Assembly: GCA_026129185.1 (NCBI GenBank)
Contig: JAHCIO010000007.1
Span: forward strand, 62,001-126,000
Reading direction: 5' to 3'
DNA from: Promineifilum sp019695075
Lineage (GTDB): Bacteria > Chloroflexota > Anaerolineae > Promineifilales > Promineifilaceae
Length of the DNA: 64,000 nt
In this document: positions 57,425 through 64,000 of the stretch, in pieces
How positions within the stretch are numbered: position 1 is the stretch's first letter
How the letters are laid out: each line of letters begins with the position of its first letter
The notes under the pieces: generated by a model
The model's database searches: none
Told to the model about the DNA's origin: nothing
Seen by the model: only the letters and a program-made list of their open reading frames with translations
Made by a program: the position numbers and the translations under genes

Positions 57425-60400
57425 CTAACCTCCGATAGTGATCGTTTCCGGCAGGAGAAAGCGGCCGTCGGGCAGGGGGCCGTCCAGCGTCGCTGCGTCC
57501 AGGCGGGGCAGGCCCTCGGTGGGCGCGTAGAAGCCGGTGGCCAGGCGGTAGTCGCCCGGCGGCAGGGCGCTCAGGTCGAACGTCACTGTATCGCTGACGA
57601 CCTCGCCGGCGACCCACTGGCCGGTGGGGTAGCTGTCGCCGGCCGGCGCGCCGTCGCTCTGGGCGACAATGGCCCCGGCGGCGTCGAGGAGGTGTACGAA
57701 GCGCGTGAACTCGCCCGGCGCGTCGAAGGCTGCCTGCCAGTAGAGCGTCAGGCGCAACGTCGCGTCGTCGCGCACGAGACGGTAGCCGGGCAGGGCGATG
57801 AGCGGCCGCTGCTGGCCGAAGACGGCGCTCGTGGGCGACAAGTCCGGCGGCAGAGCGGAACTCGGTTCGTGTAGTCGTGCTGACCACGCGCCATTGGCCC
57901 ACTCGACCATCCCCACCCGCCGCGTCAGCACTGTCTGCCCGCTGCCGGCGTCGTAGAGACGCATGACCAGCGGATATTCGCCCGCCGCCGGAGCCGCCGC
58001 CGGCAGGCGCAGGGCCAGCCAGTCGGCCGTCCACTCTCCCGCCGGCCAGAGCGTGCTCGGCTGGAAGCCATAGCCGGGCTGGGCGTCGAGTTGGGCCAAC
58101 GTCGCCCCGGCGGCGTCTTGCAGCCGCAGCGAGAACTGGTAGCGCGCGCCCAGCGGCCGGGCCGTGTACCAGGCGAAATGGCCGTCGAGCGTCGTCGCGT
58201 CGCGCATGGCCAGGCCAATTGCCTGCACGTCCAGGTCGCCCTTTTCATTCCTGATTCCTAATTCGTCGTCCCTGATTCCCGATTCGACCCGCACCGGCCG
58301 CAGGAATAGCTCGCCGCGCGTGCCGCCGGAGGGCAGCAGCGGACGCGCCCCGTTGAGCGTCAGGCGAGGCACGTAGAGGCCGGGCGGCGCGTCGGCGGGG
58401 ATGCTCAGGCGAAAGACCGGCGCGGTCGTGTCCAGCGGCAGTGTCATGGCAGCGACCACGGGCGGCGTGGGCGCGCCCTCGGCCGGCGGCCGGGCCGCGG
58501 CCGGCGTCACCAGCGCCAGCGTGGCCGCGCCGCCGTCGCCGGGGGCCATACTGAGCGTCACGACCAACGTCTCCCCGGCGCTGATCTCCTCGGCGCTGTA
58601 GCCGTATTCATACAGCCGCGTCCCGTCCTCGAAGGCCACGCCGCCGCGGTCGTGGTGCAAATAGGCCATCTGGGCGAAGTCCCAGGTCAAATCGCCGGCG
58701 GGCAGGTCACGCGGGTCGTTGCGCCAGAGGAGGGCGGCGGCGGCCGTCAGCAGGACGAGCGCGGCGAGGGCCGCGAGCAGGGGGGCGGGGGAGCGGGGGA
58801 GCGGGGGAGCAAAGAGAAGAATGGCGGTGATGATGGCGGCGGCGAGGGAGAGCAGTTCGGCGGCCAGGCGCAGGGGCGTGCGCGTCAGCGCCAGGGTGAC
58901 GGTGTGACTACCGGGGGGGACGGCGACAGTCAGGCGGCCGGAGCCGGGTTGGGCGGTGGTGTCCGCCGGCTGGCCGTCGATGCTTGCTCCCCAGCCGGCC
59001 CAGGCCAACGTCGGGAACACGACGGTCGCCCCGGCCGGGCCGGCGGTGATGTCCCATTCCTGCCGCGTCGCCGCCCGCGCGCGCAGGGTCGCCGCGCCGA
59101 TCTCGCCGGCGACGGCCACGGCCCGGTCGCGCGCGCCGTCGTTGAGCCAGGCGCTCGTCCACGGCCGCGGCACGGCCGCCGGCGGCAGGTACTCGGCGCT
59201 GACCGTCGTGCCGATGTTGCCGGTGAACCACTCGTATTGCGCCAGCCGCGCGGCGGTCACGTCGGCGTCGGTCAGGATGAGATGGTCGGTGCGCAACCCC
59301 AGCAGCGCCGCCAACAGCAGCACCAGCCCGACGACCCCCGCCAGTGCCGGCCCCGCGCCCCGCCCCGGCAGCGTCGCCAGCCCGCCGGTCAGCAGCGCGC
59401 CAAACAGCGCCGCGACCGACAGGAAGCGCCACGGGAACTGCGTGAAGGGCAGCAGCGGCAGGCGATCCCACAGCGGCCGCGACAGCGGCGTGATCATGAC
59501 CACGGCGACGACGAAGGCGGTGGCGGCGAAGAGGACGACGGGCGAGCGCCGCGCCGGCCGCCGGCCGAGGAGCACCGCCGCGCCGGCCAGCGCGCCAAGC
59601 GCCTGCGCCAGCCCCAGGCGGAAGGCCACGCCGCCGTCGGGGTTGTAGTCGAACAGCAGCCCGCGCCCCACCAGGTCAAGGCCGCGGAAGTGGTTGCTGT
59701 AATGGAAGTAGCCCTCGGTCACCGGGCCGAGTTGGGCCAGGTCTTGCTCGGCCAGGGCGGGGACGAAAAAGAAGGCCGCCAGGGCGAAGGCCAGAGCCAG
59801 CGCGGCGAGCAGGAGAGCGGGGGCGCGGGCGTGCAGGGGAGCAGGGGGCGAAGAGGCCTCGGAGGCATGATCGCGGGTAGGCAGCCAGAGCCGCAGGGCC
59901 AGGTAGAGCAGCAGGAAAGGCGAGAAGATGAGCGCGGAGATGTTGTGGCTGAGGATGAGAGCGGCGTAGGCCAGGGCGAAGAGGGCCACGGCGCGGCGGT
60001 GGGCCGGTCGCTCGGCGGCCACCAGGCCATCGGCGGCCAGCAGCACGACCGGATACCAGGCCATCGCCCAGAACTCGGCCAGCGAGTCGCCGCGGACGTA
60101 GACGTTGACCATGTGGAAGGGCGCGGCGGTATAGGCCACGGCCGCCAGCAGCCCCGCCCAGTCCGACCGCAGCCAGCGCCGCCCCAAATAGAACGCCCCC
60201 AGCCCGGCGACGACGAAGCCGGCCAGTTGCGCCAGATGGATGGCGCGGACGAAGCTGAAGCCCAGGCCGCGGAAGGCCGCGGCGATGTAAATCGAGAGGG
60301 GCGCGTAGTAGTTGTAGAAGGGGTAGCCGTCGCCATAGGCCGCGTCGGGCATCCAGCGGACGGGGAAGTGGCCGCCGGCCAGCGCCGTCGTCAGCTGGTG

Positions 60401-60550
60401 GAGGCGTTGCAGCAGAAAGGGGCTGTCGCCGCCGCCGCGCGTGTTCAGCAGCCCCGGCTGTGACAGCGCCGGCCAGGCGGCGGCCACGGCGACGACGACC
60501 ACGGCCGCCGGAAAGAGCGCCGCGCGCCACGGACCGGCTCGGCGGGCGAT
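57425..60550 (-). CDS. Very large membrane protein, PTPS-related (PF10131-like) family
   Basis: The protein has about 1040 residues. The N-terminal two-fifths has many helices (LRSDWAGLLAAVAYTAAPFHMVNVYVRGDSLAEFWAMAWYPVVLLA and so on). The motif GGGDSPFLLQRLHQLT with DAAYGDGYPFYNYYAPL matches the PTPS-related GT-C-like family. The C-terminal part holds beta-rich extracytoplasmic domains. No canonical start fits. GGAGGAG lies nine bases before an ATC at 60550, after which IARRAGPWRAALFPAAVVVV gives a basic-then-hydrophobic start. The ATG at 60703 would overlap the SDR gene by 149 bases, and the GTG at 60502 cuts the first helix. In-frame repeats lie at 58246-58288 and 58776-58815. Confidence 0.8.
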   Translation of the reverse strand: MARRAGPWRAALFPAAVVVVAVAAAWPALSQPGLLNTRGGGDSPFLLQRLHQLTTALAGGHFPVRWMPDAAYGDGYPFYNYYAPLSIYIAAAFRGLGFSFVRAIHLAQLAGFVVAGLGAFYLGRRWLRSDWAGLLAAVAYTAAPFHMVNVYVRGDSLAEFWAMAWYPVVLLAADGLVAAERPAHRRAVALFALAYAALILSHNISALIFSPFLLLYLALRLWLPTRDHASEASSPPAPLHARAPALLLAALALAFALAAFFFVPALAEQDLAQLGPVTEGYFHYSNHFRGLDLVGRGLLFDYNPDGGVAFRLGLAQALGALAGAAVLLGRRPARRSPVVLFAATAFVVAVVMITPLSRPLWDRLPLLPFTQFPWRFLSVAALFGALLTGGLATLPGRGAGPALAGVVGLVLLLAALLGLRTDHLILTDADVTAARLAQYEWFTGNIGTTVSAEYLPPAAVPRPWTSAWLNDGARDRAVAVAGEIGAATLRARAATRQEWDITAGPAGATVVFPTLAWAGWGASIDGQPADTTAQPGSGRLTVAVPPGSHTVTLALTRTPLRLAAELLSLAAAIITAILLFAPPLPRSPAPLLAALAALVLLTAAAALLWRNDPRDLPAGDLTWDFAQMAYLHHDRGGVAFEDGTRLYEYGYSAEEISAGETLVVTLSMAPGDGGAATLALVTPAAARPPAEGAPTPPVVAAMTLPLDTTAPVFRLSIPADAPPGLYVPRLTLNGARPLLPSGGTRGELFLRPVRVESGIRDDELGIRNEKGDLDVQAIGLAMRDATTLDGHFAWYTARPLGARYQFSLRLQDAAGATLAQLDAQPGYGFQPSTLWPAGEWTADWLALRLPAAAPAAGEYPLVMRLYDAGSGQTVLTRRVGMVEWANGAWSARLHEPSSALPPDLSPTSAVFGQQRPLIALPGYRLVRDDATLRLTLYWQAAFDAPGEFTRFVHLLDAAGAIVAQSDGAPAGDSYPTGQWVAGEVVSDTVTFDLSALPPGDYRLATGFYAPTEGLPRLDAATLDGPLPDGRFLLPETITIGG
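58246..58288. repeat. In-frame octamer repeat (TTCCTAAT type) inside the large membrane-protein gene
   Basis: Tandem ATTCCTGA/ATTCCTAA octamers are translated on the minus strand as ESGIRDDELGIRNEKGD. The octamer is the same as in the intergenic palindrome at 736-804. Confidence 0.6.
58776..58815. repeat. In-frame GGGGGAGC octamer repeat encoding APPLPRSPAPLL
   Basis: Four near-identical GGGGGAGC octamers lie in the coding region. The minus-strand translation is APPLPRSPAPLL, identical to the dodecapeptide from the repeat in the P1B ATPase gene (1087-1124 on the plus strand). A decayed copy may lie at 59826-59850. Confidence 0.75.
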
Positions 60551-60554
60551 GGCG

Positions 60555-61343
60555 CTACTCCTCCGTCCGCATGGCGGCCAGGAAGCGGCCGAACACGGCC
60601 CGGTTGACCGACCGCGGCAGCAGGCGCATGGCCAGCGTGCCGCCGCGATAGAACCAGCCGGGCACGACGATGTCCGACCGCCCCAGCTGGCCCAGGGCGT
60701 CATCGACGACGCGCTCGGCCGACAGGCTCAGGCGGTCGCTCAGGCCGGCCGCGTCGAGAAACTCGGTGCGCGTCGTGCCGGGGGCCAACGTCAGCACGTC
60801 CACGCCATCGGCGCGCAACTCGGCGGCCAGCCCCTCGCCCAGGAGCAGGTCGAATGCCTTGGTGGCCGCGTAGAGGCTCCACTGGGGCGTGCCCACAAAG
60901 GCCACGACCGACGACACCATGACGATGCCGCCGCGCCGCCGCGCGCGCATGGCCGGGCCGAAGGCGCGCGTCAGCAGCAGCGGCGCGCGGCCGTTGACGT
61001 TGAACAGGCGCAGCATCTCGTCGGGGTCGGCGTCGAGGAATGGCCCGGTCAGGCTGTAGCCGGCGCTGTTGACCAGCAGGCCGATGTCCAGCCCGTCGGT
61101 GGCGGCGCGAATGACGTCGAGGAAGTCATCGCGGCAGAGATCGACCGGGACGGGGCAGGCCAGCACGCCGCACGTCGCCGCCAACTCGGCCGCCAGCGCC
61201 TCCAACCGCTCCGCCCGCCGCGCGGCCAGGACGACGTTCAGCCCGCGCGCGGCCAGCCGGTGGGCGAAAGCGCGGCCGATGCCCGACGATGCGCCCGTGA
61301 CCAGCGCCCACGGGCCATAGCGCGCCGCAAAGCCGTCGCTCAC
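60555..61343 (-). CDS. Short-chain dehydrogenase (SDR, cP2 type)
   Basis: The 262-residue protein has GASSGIGRAFAHRLAARGLNVVLAARRAERL, where the Arg pair after the Gly motif suggests NADP. NSAGYSLTGPF and the catalytic Ser-Tyr-Lys in VMVSSVVAFVGTPQWSLYAATKAF follow. A basic C-terminal tail (PRSVNRAVFGRFLAAMRTEE) may contact membrane. The GTG start lies one base after the pgm stop region, so co-transcription with pgm is likely. Confidence 0.92.
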   Translation of the reverse strand: MSDGFAARYGPWALVTGASSGIGRAFAHRLAARGLNVVLAARRAERLEALAAELAATCGVLACPVPVDLCRDDFLDVIRAATDGLDIGLLVNSAGYSLTGPFLDADPDEMLRLFNVNGRAPLLLTRAFGPAMRARRRGGIVMVSSVVAFVGTPQWSLYAATKAFDLLLGEGLAAELRADGVDVLTLAPGTTRTEFLDAAGLSDRLSLSAERVVDDALGQLGRSDIVVPGWFYRGGTLAMRLLPRSVNRAVFGRFLAAMRTEE

Positions 61344-61344
61344 C

Positions 61345-62997
61345 TCACACGCCCGCCGCGGCGAAGGCGTCGTCGATGATCGTCCCGGCCTCGGCCTGAA
61401 TCCGCTGCAAGTGCTCGCGCCCCAGGAAGCTCTCGGCGTAGATCTTGTAGATGTTCTCCGTGCCGCTGGGGCGGGCGGCGAACCAGCCGTTTTCGGCCAC
61501 GACCTTCAGCCCGCCGATGGGGGCGTCGTTGGCCGGGGCGCGGGTCAGCTTGGCGACGATTGGCTCGCCGGCCAGCGTGTCGGCGCGCACCAGTTCCGGC
61601 GACAGGTTGGCCAGCACGGCCTTGCGCGGCGCGGACACGGGCGTGTCGGCCCGCTGATAGACCGGGTCGCCGAAGCGCTCGGCCAGGGCGCGGTAGTGCT
61701 CGCCGGGGTCGCGGCCGGTGCGGGCCAGGATTTCGGCGGCCAGCAGGTCCATGATGAAGCCGTCCTTGTCGGTCGTCCACACCGTGCCGTCGCGGCGCAG
61801 GAACGACGCCCCGGCGCTTTCCTCGCCGCCGAAGCCATAGTCGCCGCTGAGCAGGCCGGCGACGAAGTACTTGAAGCCGACGGGCACTTCGGCCAGCCGC
61901 CGGCCCAGGTGCGCGGCCACGCGGTCGATCATCGAGCTGGACACCAGCGTCTTGCCCACGGCCGCGTCGGCGCGCCAGGCCGGCCGGTTCTGGAACAGGT
62001 ACCAGATGGCCACAGCCAGGAAGTGATTGGGGTTCATCAGCCCGGCGCTGCGGGTGACGATCCCGTGGCGGTCGTAGTCGGGGTCGTTGCCGAAGGCGAT
62101 GTCGAAATCGTCCTTCAGGCGGATGAGGCCGGCCATGGCGTAGGGGGACGAGCAGTCCATGCGGATCTTGCCGTCGTGATCGACGCTCATGAAGCCGAAG
62201 GTCGGATCGACGTAAGGGTTGACGACGGTCAGGTGCAGCCCGTAGCGCGCGGCGATCGGCTCCCAGTAATGGACGCCGGAGCCGCCCAACGGATCGACGC
62301 CGATGTGGAGCTTGGCGGCGGCGATGGCCTCCATATCGACCACGGCGGCCAAATCCTCGACGTAGGGCGTGATGTAGTCGCGCTCCTCGGTCGTGTCGGC
62401 GGCCATTGCCCGGCGCAGGGAGATGCGCCGCACGCCACGCAGCCCGCCGGCCAGCAGGGCGTTGGCCCGGTCTTGAATCCACTTCGTCGTCGTCGTGTCC
62501 GCCGGGCCGCCTTCGGGCGGGTTGTACTTGTAGCCGCCATCCTCGGCCGGGTTGTGCGACGGCGTGATGACGATACCGTCGGCCCGCGGGCGCGCGCGGT
62601 CGCTATTCCACGTCAGGATGGCATGGGAGATGACCGGCGTGGGTGTGTAGTCGAGGCCGCGCTGGATGACGACGTGAACGCCATTGGCAGCGAAGACCTC
62701 CAGCGCCGTGGCCAGCGCCGGCTCCGACAGCGCGTGGGTGTCCATGCCCGCGAAGAGCGGCCCGGCGATGCCCTGCCCGACGCGGTATTCGGCTACGGCC
62801 TGGCTGATGGCGGCGATGTGGTCGTCGTTGAACGTGCCGCCCGGCGATGTGCCGCGGTGGCCGGACGTGCCGAAGCTGACCGCCTGCAGCGGGTCGGCCG
62901 GGTCGGGGTGATTGGTATAGTAGGCCGAGACGAGCCTGGGTACGTTGACAAGCCGTTCGCGTGGGGCCGGCTGCCCGGCCAGTGGGTGTAGGGCCAT
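61345..62997 (-). CDS. pgm: Phosphoglucomutase, alpha-D-glucose specific
   Basis: The 550-residue enzyme interconverts glucose-1-phosphate and glucose-6-phosphate. The catalytic phospho-Ser is in VITPSHNPAEDGGYKYNPP. FGTSGHRGTSPGGTFNDDHI, the metal loop DPDYDRHGIV and the sugar loop GGEESAGASFL are all present, and RPSGTENIYKIYAES binds phosphate. It supplies glucose-1-phosphate for nucleotide sugars, which suits the glycosyltransferases nearby. AAAGGGGA precedes the ATG. Confidence 0.95.
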   Translation of the reverse strand: MALHPLAGQPAPRERLVNVPRLVSAYYTNHPDPADPLQAVSFGTSGHRGTSPGGTFNDDHIAAISQAVAEYRVGQGIAGPLFAGMDTHALSEPALATALEVFAANGVHVVIQRGLDYTPTPVISHAILTWNSDRARPRADGIVITPSHNPAEDGGYKYNPPEGGPADTTTTKWIQDRANALLAGGLRGVRRISLRRAMAADTTEERDYITPYVEDLAAVVDMEAIAAAKLHIGVDPLGGSGVHYWEPIAARYGLHLTVVNPYVDPTFGFMSVDHDGKIRMDCSSPYAMAGLIRLKDDFDIAFGNDPDYDRHGIVTRSAGLMNPNHFLAVAIWYLFQNRPAWRADAAVGKTLVSSSMIDRVAAHLGRRLAEVPVGFKYFVAGLLSGDYGFGGEESAGASFLRRDGTVWTTDKDGFIMDLLAAEILARTGRDPGEHYRALAERFGDPVYQRADTPVSAPRKAVLANLSPELVRADTLAGEPIVAKLTRAPANDAPIGGLKVVAENGWFAARPSGTENIYKIYAESFLGREHLQRIQAEAGTIIDDAFAAAGV

Positions 62998-63048
62998 GTG
63001 ATCCCCTTTGCTAAATGTTGAAAGAAACCAGGTTTGCGATCTGAGGGG

Positions 63049-63077
63049 AGTATAGCAAGTAGTAGAGGGATCGTCAG
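63049..63077 (-). promoter_or_regulatory. Promoter of the pgm-SDR operon
   Basis: On the minus strand CTGACG, 17 bases and TATACT with an upstream TGC (extended -10). The leader is about 45 bases. Confidence 0.5.
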
Positions 63078-63100
63078 TTATGGTATTATTCAGGCCGCAG

Positions 63101-63131
63101 TTGCTATATTCGCTGAAGCCGATTGCTATAT
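63101..63131 (+). promoter_or_regulatory. hicAB promoter region with paired TTGCTATAT boxes
   Basis: TTGCTATAT occurs at 63101-63109 and 63123-63131, 22 bases apart, about two helical turns. The first copy can serve as a -35 (TTGCTA) and the second as a -10 (TGCTAT) with a 17-base spacer. The direct repeat may also be an operator for autoregulation. Confidence 0.4.
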
Positions 63132-63143
63132 CGGAGTTTACCC

Positions 63144-63332
63144 ATGAAGGTTCGAGAGGTTATCAAGCTGATCGAGGACGACGGCTGGTACCTAGTGCGG
63201 ATTAGAGGAAGTCATCGACAGTTCAGGCATCTAAGCAAGCCCGGCATCGTGACCGTATCGGGCAACCCTGGCAAAGATATGCCACCAGGAACGCTCAATA
63301 GTGTTCTGAAGCAAGCTCAACTGAAGGAGTAA
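63144..63332 (+). CDS. hicA: HicA toxin (mRNA interferase)
   Basis: The 62-residue dsRBD-like protein has the catalytic His in IRGSHRQFRH and the GNPGKDMPPGTLNSVLKQA end typical of HicA. It cleaves mRNA when free. The ATG at 63144 follows a GGAG-like site (TCGGAG); the frame is open seven codons upstream without family content. hicB follows seven bases after the stop. Confidence 0.92.
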   Translation: MKVREVIKLIEDDGWYLVRIRGSHRQFRHLSKPGIVTVSGNPGKDMPPGTLNSVLKQAQLKE

Positions 63333-63338
63333 AGAAGC

Positions 63339-63551
63339 ATGGAATACATGGTTGTTATCGAACGCGGGGAAGACGGCTACGGGGCCTACGTGCCCGATTT
63401 GCCCGGTTGCGTGGCGGTTGCCGATACCAAAGATGAGGTATTGACCTTAATCCAAGAAGCGATTGTCCTCCATTTGGAGCTAATGCAGGAGGACGGCCTG
63501 CCTATTCCTACTCCGCACTCGGTCAGTGAGTACGTTGCTGTAGCACTGTAG
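63339..63551 (+). CDS. hicB: HicB antitoxin, short form
   Basis: The 70-residue protein has the HicB partial RNase H fold: VVIERGEDGYGAYVPDLPGCVAVADTKDEVLTLIQEAIVLHLELMQEDGLPIP. It lacks the C-terminal DNA-binding domain found in longer HicB proteins, so repression of the operon may need another protein. GAAGGAG precedes the ATG. Confidence 0.92.
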   Translation: MEYMVVIERGEDGYGAYVPDLPGCVAVADTKDEVLTLIQEAIVLHLELMQEDGLPIPTPHSVSEYVAVAL

Positions 63552-63594
63552 GCGTGGGCGGCGGGGCGGTTGGCGTGGTGCGTAGCCAGCTGCC

Positions 63595-63690
63595 AAGCTC
63601 CAGAGCGACCGTCTGCCCGGCGGCGATATCGACCGTTTTGAGTTCAAAGACGGCAATGCGTATATTGTCAACTACGAGGACTACCACAAT
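63595..63690 (+). pseudogene. Remnant of a HigB toxin C-terminus
   Basis: The frame at 63595 reads KLQSDRLPGGDIDRFEF, then KDGNAYIVNYEDYH. This resembles the end of HigB toxins, as in plasmid Rts1 HigB (RITFQFINGDAYILNYEDYH, from memory). The N-terminal three-quarters of the toxin is absent, and the frame runs on without its normal stop. It directly precedes higA, as in intact higBA loci. Confidence 0.55.
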
Positions 63691-63976
63691 GATGTACGAT
63701 CCGCCTCATCCTGGAGAAGTGTTACGCGAGTTGTGTCTTGTTCCGCTAGGGTTGAGCGTCACCAGGGCCGCGGAGGCCCTTGGCGTCAGCCGCAAAACGT
63801 TGTCGGCGCTTCTGAACGGCCGGACAGGGATCAGCCCGGAGATGGCTATTCGCCTATCTATCGCCTTCGATACTTCGGCCGAGAGTTGGCTCAACCAGCA
63901 GACCCAGTATGATCTCTGGCAGGCCCGGCAAAAGCAGCGCGAAATTAAGGTTGAACGGCTCTATACGGCATCATAG
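63689..63976 (+). CDS. higA: HigA-family antitoxin (XRE-type HTH)
   Basis: The 95-residue protein begins MMYDPPHPGEVLRELCL and has a helix-turn-helix (VTRAAEALGVSRKTLSALLNGRTGISPEMAIRLSIAF). It then shows the family motif AESWLNQQTQYDLWQAR. It normally neutralises HigB and represses the operon. Its toxin is only a fragment here, so it is an orphan antitoxin or may serve as repressor for the adjacent hicAB. The start at 63689 overlaps the remnant. Confidence 0.9.
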   Translation: MMYDPPHPGEVLRELCLVPLGLSVTRAAEALGVSRKTLSALLNGRTGISPEMAIRLSIAFDTSAESWLNQQTQYDLWQARQKQREIKVERLYTAS

Positions 63977-63990
63977 AGGGGGGACAACCC

Positions 63991-64000
63991 ATGAAACGCG
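63991..64000 (+). CDS. Start of a further gene, cut by the window edge
   Basis: ATG AAA CGC begins at 63991, with the ribosome site GAGGGGGGAC about six bases upstream and 14 bases after the higA stop. Only three codons are visible, so nothing can be said about the product. Confidence 0.4.

Noticed and set aside
58652..60463. 603-codon plus-strand frame opposite the large membrane protein
   Set aside because: It is a shadow in extreme-GC DNA, very rich in Gly, Gln and Arg.
61411..62991. 526-codon plus-strand frame opposite pgm
   Set aside because: pgm is certain from its catalytic motifs. The opposite frame has none.

Overview
The window is GC-rich bacterial DNA carrying about 55 protein genes. 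It has no rRNA, no CRISPR array, no tRNA that I could see, and no intact mobile element. The best guess for the host is a filamentous member of the Chloroflexota (Anaerolineae-like). The reasons are a complex I locus with two nuoM genes, a histidine phosphatase/DUF3090/SCO1664-type triplet otherwise typical of Actinobacteria and Chloroflexi, many lipoproteins with Thr/Pro-rich linkers, a rod-shape mre operon, and dispersed octamer-based palindromic repeats. This assignment is an inference from gene content, not a phylogenetic result.

Layout. 1-6.5 kb: the end of a MerR regulator, a Zn/Cd-type P1B ATPase, a decayed IS1182-like transposase, a duplicated-domain lipoprotein, an AbrB/PIN toxin-antitoxin pair and an OmpR-type response regulator. 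6.6-19 kb: an energy-coupling block with nuoA, H, J, K, L, M, M, N followed by atpI/Z, atpB, atpE and a b-delta fusion gene. Every gene in this block encodes a membrane-sector or stalk component. None of the peripheral-arm nuo genes or F1 atp genes is present. 19-25 kb: a CDP-alcohol phosphatidyltransferase, Lgt with an inserted domain, a FlgD-Ig-like protein, a PhnD-like lipoprotein, a GT2 and a parvulin lipoprotein. 25.9-34.3 kb: a small membrane protein, hutI, an MFS carrier, a CPBP-like protein, a crotonase, a 55-residue membrane protein behind a near-consensus promoter, an ABC exporter and a putative gluzincin protease.

34.3-43.4 kb, minus strand: trxB, a sirtuin, a kinase-fold protein, a DUF3090 zinc protein and a histidine phosphatase, then PBP2-mreD-mreC-mreB. 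43.5-49.4 kb: an unknown protein, a BglII-type restriction-modification system, a polyprenyl-P sugar transferase with a GT4, a LysM lipoprotein and a NUDIX hydrolase. 49.4-57.4 kb: a Lon-related protease, an SDR, a GPH-type carrier, a Bcp peroxiredoxin, an enoyl reductase, and a DGPF protein with an ECF sigma factor. 57.4-64 kb: a very large membrane protein of the PTPS-related family, an SDR, phosphoglucomutase, and a toxin-antitoxin patch (hicA-hicB, a higB remnant, higA).

How the genes work together. Complex I and ATP synthase membrane parts are adjacent but each has its own promoter. PgsA-like and Lgt proteins are linked because phosphatidylglycerol is the Lgt donor, which fits the several lipoproteins here. 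The mre/PBP2 genes serve cell elongation. The glycosyltransferases and the sugar transferase suggest surface polysaccharide synthesis. The most unusual features are the b-delta fusion, the extended NuoL lateral helix with twin NuoM, the in-frame palindromic repeats that encode the same dodecapeptide in two unrelated proteins, and the uncharacterised phosphatase/DUF3090/kinase-fold triplet joined to sirtuin and trxB.
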